34,959 bases of DNA, taken from positions 1-34,959 of the IMG/VR virus record IMGVR_UViG_3300036770_007130; one strand, 5' to 3'. Each line of letters begins with the position of its first letter. Position 1 is the first letter of the stretch. The stretch comes from a virus. A program made the position numbers and the translations under genes. This document shows, in pieces, positions 28,289 to 34,959 of this stretch. The notes beneath the pieces are model-generated. The model was given only the letters and a program-made list of their open reading frames with translations, did no database searches and was not told the DNA's origin.

Positions 28289-29650
28289 TTATGCCAGACC
28301 GTAAATGGATTTGGTAGCATTGTAGTTCTGTGCCACTTGGCTGGCTGTGAGTGCGGCGTTATACAATCTAGTGATGCCTATGCGACCGTTCATATATTGG
28401 CTATACTCACCACCGTTGTACGAACCTATATACAAGTTGGCCGATGTATTGAGTATGCTGGAGAAACTGTGTGACCTGCTGCCTGCACTGACTCCGTTGA
28501 CATAGGCTTCCAATGAGTTGGTGGCCACATTCGTCCAGACATAAGTTACATGCGTCCAAGTGTTCAGGGGTAATGTATAAAGAGCGGTGTCTACTACGGT
28601 GCTGCCGTTGCCTATCTGGGCATAAATGCCGGCTCCTTGGATGCGGATACTGTATGACACATCTTGTGAAGCACCGCCCGGATCAAACTTGCCCAATACC
28701 ACTTTACTGCCAGTGGCACTGCTCAAATATACCCAGGCTTCCATGGTCCAGTCGCCCGATCCAGGTTCCAATGCGGCTGTATCGCCAATGGCGATCTGGC
28801 TGCTGGTTCCGTTGTAGACAAAGTAGGGATCAGTGTAGGTGATGTTGCTCATGGTACCGTTCAGAGAGGAACTAGCCAAGTTGGAGATGGCAGTGCCTGT
28901 GCCGGGATAACTGGCAGGATCAGCAGGATCATACCACAACACCAAGTTGGAGGTGACTATCTCGGGTTCAACGAATCTATCACGCAGGGCATAGTAGTTC
29001 TGCTGGATCTGCTCCTGTGTGAGTTTCTTGGTATACAAAAAAGTATTAGCGACGTAGCCAAATGGTTGTTCGGTACCTACGCTACCTATATACCAATGGC
29101 TATTACCTGCGGCCGAGGCCGTGGTAGAACCCACCAGCACACCATTGATGTAGAACTGCTGTCCTGAACCGTCGCCGACCACGGTCCATTGTGCCCATAC
29201 ATCAGCGAGATCACTGACATCGTAGTTGGCAGTGACGAAATTAAGTCCATTGTTATCCCACATACCTAAATCGTCGGTGTTTATGTTGGTCAACAATGGA
29301 TGATCATTGGGACTGGTGCGGAATAGTGTACGGAAGGTCGAGTTGCTGGTATTCATCCTGGCCCAGGCGATATATGTGAAGCCCGTGGTGGGCAGCACTG
29401 GGCCTATGACATTGGCCGTGATTTGTCCTGTGGTCGTACAATCAAAACATTTCACACCATCCAGTACAGTATAGATACCAGCACTTGATAGATTCTGTGT
29501 CTGGCCATTACCCGATAGATCAAAAACACTTGTGCCGGTACCGGAATAACTGGCCGGGTCGTTGGCGTCAATCCAGATAGCTAAATTTTGAGTGACAATG
29601 CTGGCATCTACTACACGCACACCCTGTAATCTCACACCCGATATGATCAT
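28289..29650 (-). CDS. Tail adhesin with two LamG/concanavalin-like domains
   Basis: A 453-residue protein made of two tandem lectin-like domains at about 18-226 and 231-453. Each begins with the same pattern (IVTQNLAIWIDANDPASY and IVTSNLVLWYDPADPASY) and ends with a closing strand and helix (LYTKKLTQEQIQQNYYALRD and LYNAALTASQVAQNYNATK). Within each are FYINGVLVG / AYVNGVSAG and WYIGSVG / LYIGSYNGG hairpins, classic for LamG/laminin-G-like sugar-binding folds. I infer binding to host polysaccharides at a tail fibre tip. Coupled by TAATG to the upstream 588-aa fibre gene. Confidence 0.87.
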   Translation of the reverse strand: MIISGVRLQGVRVVDASIVTQNLAIWIDANDPASYSGTGTSVFDLSGNGQTQNLSSAGIYTVLDGVKCFDCTTTGQITANVIGPVLPTTGFTYIAWARMNTSNSTFRTLFRTSPNDHPLLTNINTDDLGMWDNNGLNFVTANYDVSDLADVWAQWTVVGDGSGQQFYINGVLVGSTTASAAGNSHWYIGSVGTEQPFGYVANTFLYTKKLTQEQIQQNYYALRDRFVEPEIVTSNLVLWYDPADPASYPGTGTAISNLASSSLNGTMSNITYTDPYFVYNGTSSQIAIGDTAALEPGSGDWTMEAWVYLSSATGSKVVLGKFDPGGASQDVSYSIRIQGAGIYAQIGNGSTVVDTALYTLPLNTWTHVTYVWTNVATNSLEAYVNGVSAGSRSHSFSSILNTSANLYIGSYNGGEYSQYMNGRIGITRLYNAALTASQVAQNYNATKSIYGLA

Positions 29651-31416
29651 TAGTACAATCTTTCAATACTGATAAAGTTGTTGAGATAGGCAGGACCTAT
29701 CATCAGTGTCACACGATACATCCTGCTGTTGGTTTTGTCATAGATGGTGTATTGTGCGCTATTGCCCTCGGCCACGAAGTTCCAACTGAACAGAGAACCG
29801 GATTCTGTGGTAGTGACCTCGAGATTGTTGACAGAATCTCCACCCGTGCCGCCTGAGCCACCGTACCATGCTCCTATGTTGGCGAAGAATGATCCGGATA
29901 CTGCGGCTACGCTCAATCCACGATTGCCGGTCGTTGGCACCGTGGCCTTGAGATTGTCCAAGGTCACAAATGCGCCAGCATCGACTATGCCACTGACTTT
30001 CCAAAGCAGTTCGCCTCCAACATTGTTGGGTGCCTTAGTGAGGTCTATGTAAACGCCTCGAGCGTTGCTGCCGTTTTCAAATAATCTCAGTTGGTCCTGA
30101 AAACTGTCAATTACGAGACTGGTACCGTCTAGTGTAGTGTTTGCTGCCGCTGGTAAAGAAAGGTTTATCTCACCACCTTCGTCACCCACAGAGTTGGTTG
30201 AAACCAATACTGGTGCCGAGAACGATCCAGTGTCGTCCATGGTCGCTGTATAACTACCGGCCACCAGTTCTACATTGGCCGATGTGCCGACCACATCTCC
30301 GGTGATGGTGATGTTGCCTTCAAAGTTATTGGCGGTCACTGTGCCCGATACTGTGAGGTCACCAGTGACAGTATCTGTTATGTAACCAGCGTCGTTGGTG
30401 AGGTCGCTGATGTTTGTTGGGACATCGGCTGGTGTGTATTCTACAGCGATCGCGCTGCCTACGGTGCTTACTGAAAGGGCTCCGTTACCGCTGGGCAAGT
30501 TTGTGATTTGGCTTACGCTGGTCGTGCCGGTCCAAGCAGTGGTTTGTACTGTGCTGTCTGGGAATGTCACGGTGCCATCGACACCAAATGTCCAGACATT
30601 ATTGCTGCCTTCCATACCACTGTCTGTGGTGAGATTTATACCTAACCCGATTGGAGCATCAATCCTAAACACTGGCGTACCTGCTCCACCTTCGTCGCCG
30701 ATGAAACTTCCATCTTTGAAATAGATGTAGTTTGGAACGGTCAGATCCCCATTCGTGTCAAATGTCCATTCCTTGCCGGCATTGGTACTATCGGTGCGCA
30801 GGTTGATGTTGCCGATTGCTGCCAGTTGAGCCCTATTGCTGTTATCGGTATCATACAATACTAATCCAGCATTGTCGTCTACAGGATGTAATGCGCCCTT
30901 GACAGGTAGATAGATCGCACCATCTGTGCCAAGCGTCCATTGGTTGTCGTTGGCTTTGAGGTACAAGGGAGGATTCAAACCTGCGCCAACACTGAAGTGA
31001 CTGATTTCGCCGCCCAGGAACAACTGTGCTCCACTGTCGTCCTGTGTACCACCAGCACGGATGTGTATGTGGTTGGGTACTGTGGGATCTACTATGAGAT
31101 ACTGATCGTTGCCATAGCCGCCGTTGTTGTAGTGCAATTCGGCGTCGGGAATCAGTTTGATGGTGTCAAAGCCGTAGGTTTGATCGCCGCTGTCGTCACC
31201 TGAACCGTAAAAGACACCGGGGGCCAAAACCTTGCTTCTCAAGTGGACTCTCTTGCCGTCAAATATCAAGAGTTCTAAACTATTCCTGTCAGTGTCTTGA
31301 TTATACTCGCCCTCATAAAAGCCAATCTCACCATATGGGCGTATCTCACTGTCATTGCTGTCGTTGGCGCTGTTGCCTTCGACTTGACTTACATTGATTC
31401 TGCGTATTCTTGCCAT
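29650..31416 (-). CDS. Tail fibre protein with WT-x-x-x-DG repeats
   Basis: A 588-residue Gly/Thr/Asp-rich beta protein. It contains repeated units of the form WTLGTDGAIYLP, WTFDTNGDLTVP and WTFGVDGTVTFPDST, common in long phage tail fibres. The middle (LTVSGTVTANNFEGNITITG) and later parts (NRGLSVAAVSGSFFAN) are also beta-rich. The C-terminus (YRVTLMIGPAYLNNFISIE) may be the tip. No enzymatic motif. It follows the 710-aa fibre gene by 15 bases, with AAGG upstream of the ATG, and is coupled to the LamG adhesin gene downstream. Confidence 0.85.
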   Translation of the reverse strand: MARIRRINVSQVEGNSANDSNDSEIRPYGEIGFYEGEYNQDTDRNSLELLIFDGKRVHLRSKVLAPGVFYGSGDDSGDQTYGFDTIKLIPDAELHYNNGGYGNDQYLIVDPTVPNHIHIRAGGTQDDSGAQLFLGGEISHFSVGAGLNPPLYLKANDNQWTLGTDGAIYLPVKGALHPVDDNAGLVLYDTDNSNRAQLAAIGNINLRTDSTNAGKEWTFDTNGDLTVPNYIYFKDGSFIGDEGGAGTPVFRIDAPIGLGINLTTDSGMEGSNNVWTFGVDGTVTFPDSTVQTTAWTGTTSVSQITNLPSGNGALSVSTVGSAIAVEYTPADVPTNISDLTNDAGYITDTVTGDLTVSGTVTANNFEGNITITGDVVGTSANVELVAGSYTATMDDTGSFSAPVLVSTNSVGDEGGEINLSLPAAANTTLDGTSLVIDSFQDQLRLFENGSNARGVYIDLTKAPNNVGGELLWKVSGIVDAGAFVTLDNLKATVPTTGNRGLSVAAVSGSFFANIGAWYGGSGGTGGDSVNNLEVTTTESGSLFSWNFVAEGNSAQYTIYDKTNSRMYRVTLMIGPAYLNNFISIERLY

Positions 31417-31431
31417 TTTGACGGGTCCTTG

Positions 31432-33564
31432 TTAATCGTAAATTTCTTCGCCATAGAAGACCTTGGCGGTCCAATGGATCTTGAGTGTTTTGGCTTCTCC
31501 GTCAATCCTGCGATAACTGATGGTGCCTTCATTCTCCACCAACCACAGGTCGTCGTTCTCGCTGTCAGTGCTGCCGCTGGAGACTTCAGTGTGTGCGATG
31601 TTGCCGTCACCGTCGTCGTCAACTATGTGTATGGTTCCGATCCAAGTGGCCTCGCCCGTGAAAGCGTGGTAGTCGATGACTGCTCCGCGGAAGTTTGCCG
31701 AACCGCTGGGCAGATCGTTCCGATCCCACCATACAACAGGAGCAGCACCAGTGTCGTACTTGAAGTAGATGGTATCGCCTTGATTGTAGGTGAACGGTCC
31801 ACCATTGGCCACACTGATATTCATTTCGGTCCCATCGTTGCCGTAACCGTTGTAGACATACCAGTTGACATTGTCTAGGCTGAATTGTATAGTGGCATTA
31901 TCGGTGATGCCGTACGAAGCAGGATTGTTGAGGATCTCATCGATGGTGGTATCAGCGTTGACGATCCAGATGTTGTTGTCATCAACCACAGTCCTGCCTG
32001 CTGTGGTAGTGAGGTAGACAGTATTTCTTTGCGTCACGCTCACGGTACTCTCGCCGGTCACCTCTTCAATCCTGCGGCCTGCTGACGCTGTGGATTTGAC
32101 TCGACCAACTCCGTCAGCTGATGTCAACACTGTACCGTCGGCAAATGTGATGCCTTGTTGCAGTTGGGTGATATCTAGTTCACGGCGTGTGTAACTGAAA
32201 CCGCCGCCGGCGTTATTTTGTGTCCAACTCAACCATTCTATGGCATAGTATTTGCCTGTATCAGGCACATACATCACTGCTTTGGATCCTGGAACCACGT
32301 TTCCTAGATTAGCATTATAGGCAGCATAGAAATTGGTGTAGACCCTAGTTTCAACATCGCTCAGATCATCCCAGCCATCAATGTTCCACTGGGTACCACC
32401 TGGACTGGTAGCACTATCCCAAGACCCTTCGCGATAAGGGTTGTAGATGCCTTGGTTGTCGCCACGAGTGATGGCGACACCAGCACCTTCTCCGTCGTCG
32501 GGAACGATGATGTCAACTTGACTACCGTAGTCAGTTTTTACAAAGTAGTTGGGATCTGTGACCTGTGTCCTGGTATAGGCAAAACTACCACCATTGTTCT
32601 GACCCCAGTCTGAGAACGCAAACTTGTAATACTTGTCGTTGATGGTGTCGTGCATGATCAATTCAGCACCAATGATGTTGTTGCCAATTGAACCACCAAG
32701 AGCAGATCGTAGAGTGGTGTAGCTTCTCGTACCTAGATTCAGTAGATCTCCCCAACCGTCGCTGTTCCATTCGGTACCAGCAGGACTGGTGTGATTAGTG
32801 TTGTCATAACCAACCTCAGAGTCTATATTATAAAGCGCATACTGACTGCCTCGAGCCAGAGTCAAACCTGTGTCGATGGCATCGGTTTCTGTGCCGCTCG
32901 CTGTGCGGACGAACTCAACTGGTGTGCCCAACACTGCTGGGGCAGTGATGAAAGGATAGTTGGTCAGTTCTAGATAACCGACTTCGTTGCTACTAGCAAC
33001 AGCCTCGTCCACGTAAGTCTCGGTAGCTAGACCAGTTAAGTCTGGGGAAGGGATGGCAGCGATGGCCGAATCAACATAACTAATATCTGCTTTGAGTGCC
33101 AGCGACGATGCCGTGGCACTGTCTAAGTCTCCGATTGATGTGTCAACATAGGCTTCGGTGGCCAGCCCAGTGGGATCAAATGCCGCGGGCTTATCTGTCA
33201 AGTCATCGTAACTGCCCGATGTGGCTACAGTAGCAAGGTCTGCGGAGTTGGCTTTGTTGGCCAGCGTGGTCAGGATATCTGCGATGGAATCGGAGTTTTC
33301 TCCAAAAGCATCTGCTAGTTCTTTGAGTGTGTCTAGGGCTTCGGGAGCACCATTGAGCAGATCAGCTATGGCCTGTTCGATCAGTGCTTGTGTAGTCGTA
33401 GCAGTGACCGCAACGATCTCGCCGCCGGGTGTTTCTCCGTCGTGTATGCGCAGGCAGTTTAAATCCGTGTCGATGGTGACTTCGCCCAGGAGCCCAGTGT
33501 AGGCTTCGCTTTGGGCAGTGTTGCCGCGCTTCAGTAATACTTTCTTAATCTCAATGGTGTTCAT
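31432..33564 (-). CDS. Large tail fibre protein with tropism-determinant N-terminus and duplicated domain
   Basis: A 710-residue protein. Residues 5-45 carry a module of the major tropism determinant N-terminal type (VLLKRGNTAQSEAYTGLLGE, then LRIHDGET). Residues 70-190 contain helical and short beta repeats typical of fibre shafts (FDPTGLATEAYVD and PDLTGLATETYVD). Residues 237-334 and 366-463 are two copies of one domain of about 98 residues (EWNSDGWGDL / QWNIDGWDDL; KYYKFAFSDWGQNNGGSF / KYYAIEWLSWTQNNAGGGF). The C-terminal 200 residues are beta-rich. Probably forms a long fibre that binds the host. Coupled to the 165-aa gene upstream by ATGA. Confidence 0.87.
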   Translation of the reverse strand: MNTIEIKKVLLKRGNTAQSEAYTGLLGEVTIDTDLNCLRIHDGETPGGEIVAVTATTTQALIEQAIADLLNGAPEALDTLKELADAFGENSDSIADILTTLANKANSADLATVATSGSYDDLTDKPAAFDPTGLATEAYVDTSIGDLDSATASSLALKADISYVDSAIAAIPSPDLTGLATETYVDEAVASSNEVGYLELTNYPFITAPAVLGTPVEFVRTASGTETDAIDTGLTLARGSQYALYNIDSEVGYDNTNHTSPAGTEWNSDGWGDLLNLGTRSYTTLRSALGGSIGNNIIGAELIMHDTINDKYYKFAFSDWGQNNGGSFAYTRTQVTDPNYFVKTDYGSQVDIIVPDDGEGAGVAITRGDNQGIYNPYREGSWDSATSPGGTQWNIDGWDDLSDVETRVYTNFYAAYNANLGNVVPGSKAVMYVPDTGKYYAIEWLSWTQNNAGGGFSYTRRELDITQLQQGITFADGTVLTSADGVGRVKSTASAGRRIEEVTGESTVSVTQRNTVYLTTTAGRTVVDDNNIWIVNADTTIDEILNNPASYGITDNATIQFSLDNVNWYVYNGYGNDGTEMNISVANGGPFTYNQGDTIYFKYDTGAAPVVWWDRNDLPSGSANFRGAVIDYHAFTGEATWIGTIHIVDDDGDGNIAHTEVSSGSTDSENDDLWLVENEGTISYRRIDGEAKTLKIHWTAKVFYGEEIYD

Positions 33565-34058
33565 TCTAGTGTCCCTGCGTCTAGGATAGCGTCGTCCACA
33601 CTGGGCGATGACTGGCTGGCAGCATAGTAGGCTTCGCGCACTTCCATGGGAATGGGAGCACCAAAGTTGTCGTCTATGTACATGGGCTGTTCGCTATTAT
33701 CTGATGTTTTAATGGCCTTGAAAGTGATGTGATAGAAACGCTGGTCCAAGGCCAGCGCAGTGGTCTTGTCAATGACAAAACTGCCTAGGCCTTTAGCGGC
33801 GTCTGACATTGTCACAGCGAAACTCTCTACAGTGACACGGTTCAAGGGGTCTTGTATGTCGGCTTGCACAGCATAACCTGTGACATTGAAGGGTCGTTGT
33901 TCTTGGTTTTTTATCACCACTTGTATGGGGTTATCTATGCCTTGATAGATGGTCACGGGTCTTGAGTACACTCGTCTGCTCCTTGGGCCATTGGAGCTGT
34001 CGTCCAAAAATTGGACCTCCAATTTGTTAGCATATAAATAAGTCTGGATGCGTTGCAT
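33561..34058 (-). CDS. Tail-associated protein with Ig-like or baseplate-type N-terminus
   Basis: A 165-residue protein. Residues 25-120 are a beta-sandwich-like stretch (SRPVTIYQGIDNPIQVVIKN, FNVTGYAVQADIQDP, FYHITFKAIKTSD), similar in pattern to the N-terminal domain of BppU-type baseplate proteins, which help attach fibres. The last 45 residues end MEVREAYYAASQSSPSVDDA. As the first gene of a run with three fibre genes it may be a fibre adaptor. No SD is present; a late-like motif (GATAAATA) ends eight bases before the ATG, so the message may be leaderless. Confidence 0.78.
   Translation of the reverse strand: MQRIQTYLYANKLEVQFLDDSSNGPRSRRVYSRPVTIYQGIDNPIQVVIKNQEQRPFNVTGYAVQADIQDPLNRVTVESFAVTMSDAAKGLGSFVIDKTTALALDQRFYHITFKAIKTSDNSEQPMYIDDNFGAPIPMEVREAYYAASQSSPSVDDAILDAGTLE
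34033..34040 (+). promoter_or_regulatory. Exact T4-type late promoter, plus strand
   Basis: TATAAATA matches the T4 late consensus in all 8 positions. It lies inside the first codons of the divergent minus-strand gene and about 40 bases upstream of the plus-strand gene at 34081. Confidence 0.75.
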
Positions 34059-34065
34059 TATTTGA

Positions 34066-34073
34066 TATTTATC
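34066..34073 (-). promoter_or_regulatory. Late-promoter-like motif, minus strand
   Basis: GATAAATA on the minus strand (7 of 8 to TATAAATA) ends eight bases before the ATG of the 165-aa gene. The predicted RNA start is at or very near the start codon. Confidence 0.65.
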
Positions 34074-34080
34074 GGAAACC

Positions 34081-34461
34081 GTGGAAGAACAGGACTACCT
34101 CAGACAGCTTTTATCACAGTACCCATTCCTGAGTTACCTTGTCTACGGCGGTAACGAGTACATCGGTATCATACAGAACTGTGACGAACAAATCACCACA
34201 CTCTATGATTTTGGTCTACTCAGAGATACTCAGCAGAAACAGCGTTTCCTAGAACTAGGGGAAGCATGGTGGTGGGAAAGCAATCGCATCATACCCATCA
34301 ATGTGTTTTTAAAGCAGGATTGGGGAGTGTTTAAATTCTGCATCCGTACCATGAACAGCAAGGACGTGGATGTAAGGATGGGCCCTCAGATCAATCTCAA
34401 AGACATCGGCGCCAAGCGCAGCAAGCGACGTTCAATCACCTTGGTCCGCAGGACTGCTTAA
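34081..34461 (+). CDS. Conserved hypothetical phage protein (only plus-strand gene)
   Basis: A 126-residue protein starting at GTG (34081). The pattern DYLRQLLSQYPFLSYLVYGG, GNEYIGIIQNCDEQITTLYD, WWWESNRIIPINVFLKQDWG and a basic end (KRSKRRSITLVRR) is, to my knowledge, conserved in many T4-like marine phages; the role is unknown. It is the only gene on the plus strand in the window and has its own exact late-promoter motif (34033-34040). It converges with the minus-strand gene at 34458: the TTAA at 34458-34461 supplies the stop codons of both. Confidence 0.87.
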   Translation: MEEQDYLRQLLSQYPFLSYLVYGGNEYIGIIQNCDEQITTLYDFGLLRDTQQKQRFLELGEAWWWESNRIIPINVFLKQDWGVFKFCIRTMNSKDVDVRMGPQINLKDIGAKRSKRRSITLVRRTA

Positions 34462-34959
34462 CTGTAGCCCTGGCTGACGCCTTCACAGATCAGATTCATA
34501 TGCACTGCTACCAGATGCGCATAGGCCACAGCGTGGCTTTTCTTGAAGTAATACCCATCATCAGCGGGACGTTCCCACACTGTTCGGGCCACTTCTGCCC
34601 AAGGTCGTCCAATGAGATGACGTTTGGCTGGACGTATCACGCTCAAGAACATGGCCATCCGTGGGATACTGTCTACGGGTTCGGGCATCTGCATCAATGT
34701 GCCATGGTGATTACCAATGTGTATGACCAGGCTGCAGAATCCTGGATCCCTGAGTAGGTCCCACAAGGGTTCAGTGGTCATAAGTTCTTGTAAATGCTCT
34801 TCGCTCCTCACGCTCTGATACACACCCACATTCAGCAAGTCCAGTTTCATGTAGCCGCGATCTTCGGCCTGCTCGTGATCGATGGCTGCTAGTCCAGTAA
34901 AAGGATCTATGGGTATGTCAGTGACATAGATTCCTGTGTTGTGTTTGATGAGATTTCCA
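34458..34959 (-). CDS. Partial protein with C-family DNA polymerase (DnaE)-like motifs
   Basis: The frame is open from the right edge to the stop at 34458, so the N-terminus lies outside the window and 166 codons are visible. An ATG at 34850 is internal: the 36 codons before it (GNLIKHNTGIYVTDIPIDPF, then AIDHEQAEDRGYMKLDLLNV across the ATG) fit the same protein. Several segments resemble the alpha subunit of DNA polymerase III: E-x-x-GYMKLDLL matches the E-x-x-G-L-x-K-x-D-x-L type, and FKKSHAVAYAHLVAVHMNL matches the FNKSHAAAYA block. I read it as a DnaE-related domain protein, not necessarily a polymerase; catalytic acidic residues are not in the visible part. Confidence 0.75.
   Translation of the reverse strand, partial: GNLIKHNTGIYVTDIPIDPFTGLAAIDHEQAEDRGYMKLDLLNVGVYQSVRSEEHLQELMTTEPLWDLLRDPGFCSLVIHIGNHHGTLMQMPEPVDSIPRMAMFLSVIRPAKRHLIGRPWAEVARTVWERPADDGYYFKKSHAVAYAHLVAVHMNLICEGVSQGYS

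Noticed and set aside
31297-31878. A 193-codon open frame on the plus strand
   Set aside because: It lies opposite two well-supported fibre genes and across their junction, and has a low-complexity Val/Asp/Ile composition with no domain.
1-34959. tRNA genes and CRISPR arrays
   Set aside because: I scanned the gaps between genes, all shorter than 300 bases, and saw no cloverleaf-like sequence or regularly spaced direct repeats.

Overview
The window looks like part of a T4-like (tevenvirus-type) marine or aquatic myophage genome, with almost every gene on the minus strand. The evidence for a T4-like virus is a gp61-type primase next to a gp41-type helicase, class Ia ribonucleotide reductase with glutaredoxin, a PAAR spike-tip protein, several long tail fibre genes, tightly packed ATGA/TAATG start-stop overlaps, and late-promoter motifs close to TATAAATA. 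No photosynthesis genes are present. The iron-sulfur genes are of the proteobacterial ISC type (IscU, IscA, ErpA), so a proteobacterial host is a reasonable guess, but nothing in the window proves it.

Layout, left to right (transcription mostly runs right to left). 1-2057: small modular fibre-type proteins and one unknown. 2054-3550: a DUF2061 membrane protein, a coiled-coil/TM protein and a cluster of Gly/Tyr-rich and related small proteins, including a 48-aa gene. 3674-5760: a LuxR-type regulator paired with an unknown helical protein, then a GIY-YIG nuclease behind a dense control region (tandem sigma70-like promoters, three palindromes, an 11-G run). 5761-7482: acidic protein, HExxH protein, membrane protein and SleB-type cell-wall hydrolase, a possible lysis cassette. 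7626-10465: baseplate-type structural protein, PAAR tip, an Sm-like small protein, glutaredoxin. 10470-13921: nrdB and nrdA. 14399-15751: pectate-lyase-fold tail spike. 15797-18987: radical SAM protein, PD-(D/E)XK nuclease, ErpA, IscA, peptide deformylase and IscU in one translationally coupled run. 19012-24737: small and hypothetical proteins, several with N-termini resembling T4 capsid-targeting peptides, one with nucleotidyltransferase/ligase motifs. 24768-28243: second radical SAM protein, helicase, primase. 28289-34058: LamG-type adhesin, two large tail fibres and a tail-associated protein. 34081-34959: one plus-strand conserved gene and a partial minus-strand gene with C-family DNA polymerase (DnaE)-like motifs.

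Together the genes cover replication (primase, helicase, nuclease), dNTP supply (NrdAB plus glutaredoxin), Fe-S assembly that could serve the two radical SAM proteins, takeover of host protein processing (deformylase), host-surface attack (tail spike, LamG fibre, PAAR tip, SleB) and regulation (LuxR protein, operator-like palindromes). The most interesting points are the GIY-YIG control region, a promoter class shared by the LuxR and primase genes, the phage ISC operon, the set of putative head-packaged proteins including a ligase-like one, and the modular Gly/Tyr-rich cluster.
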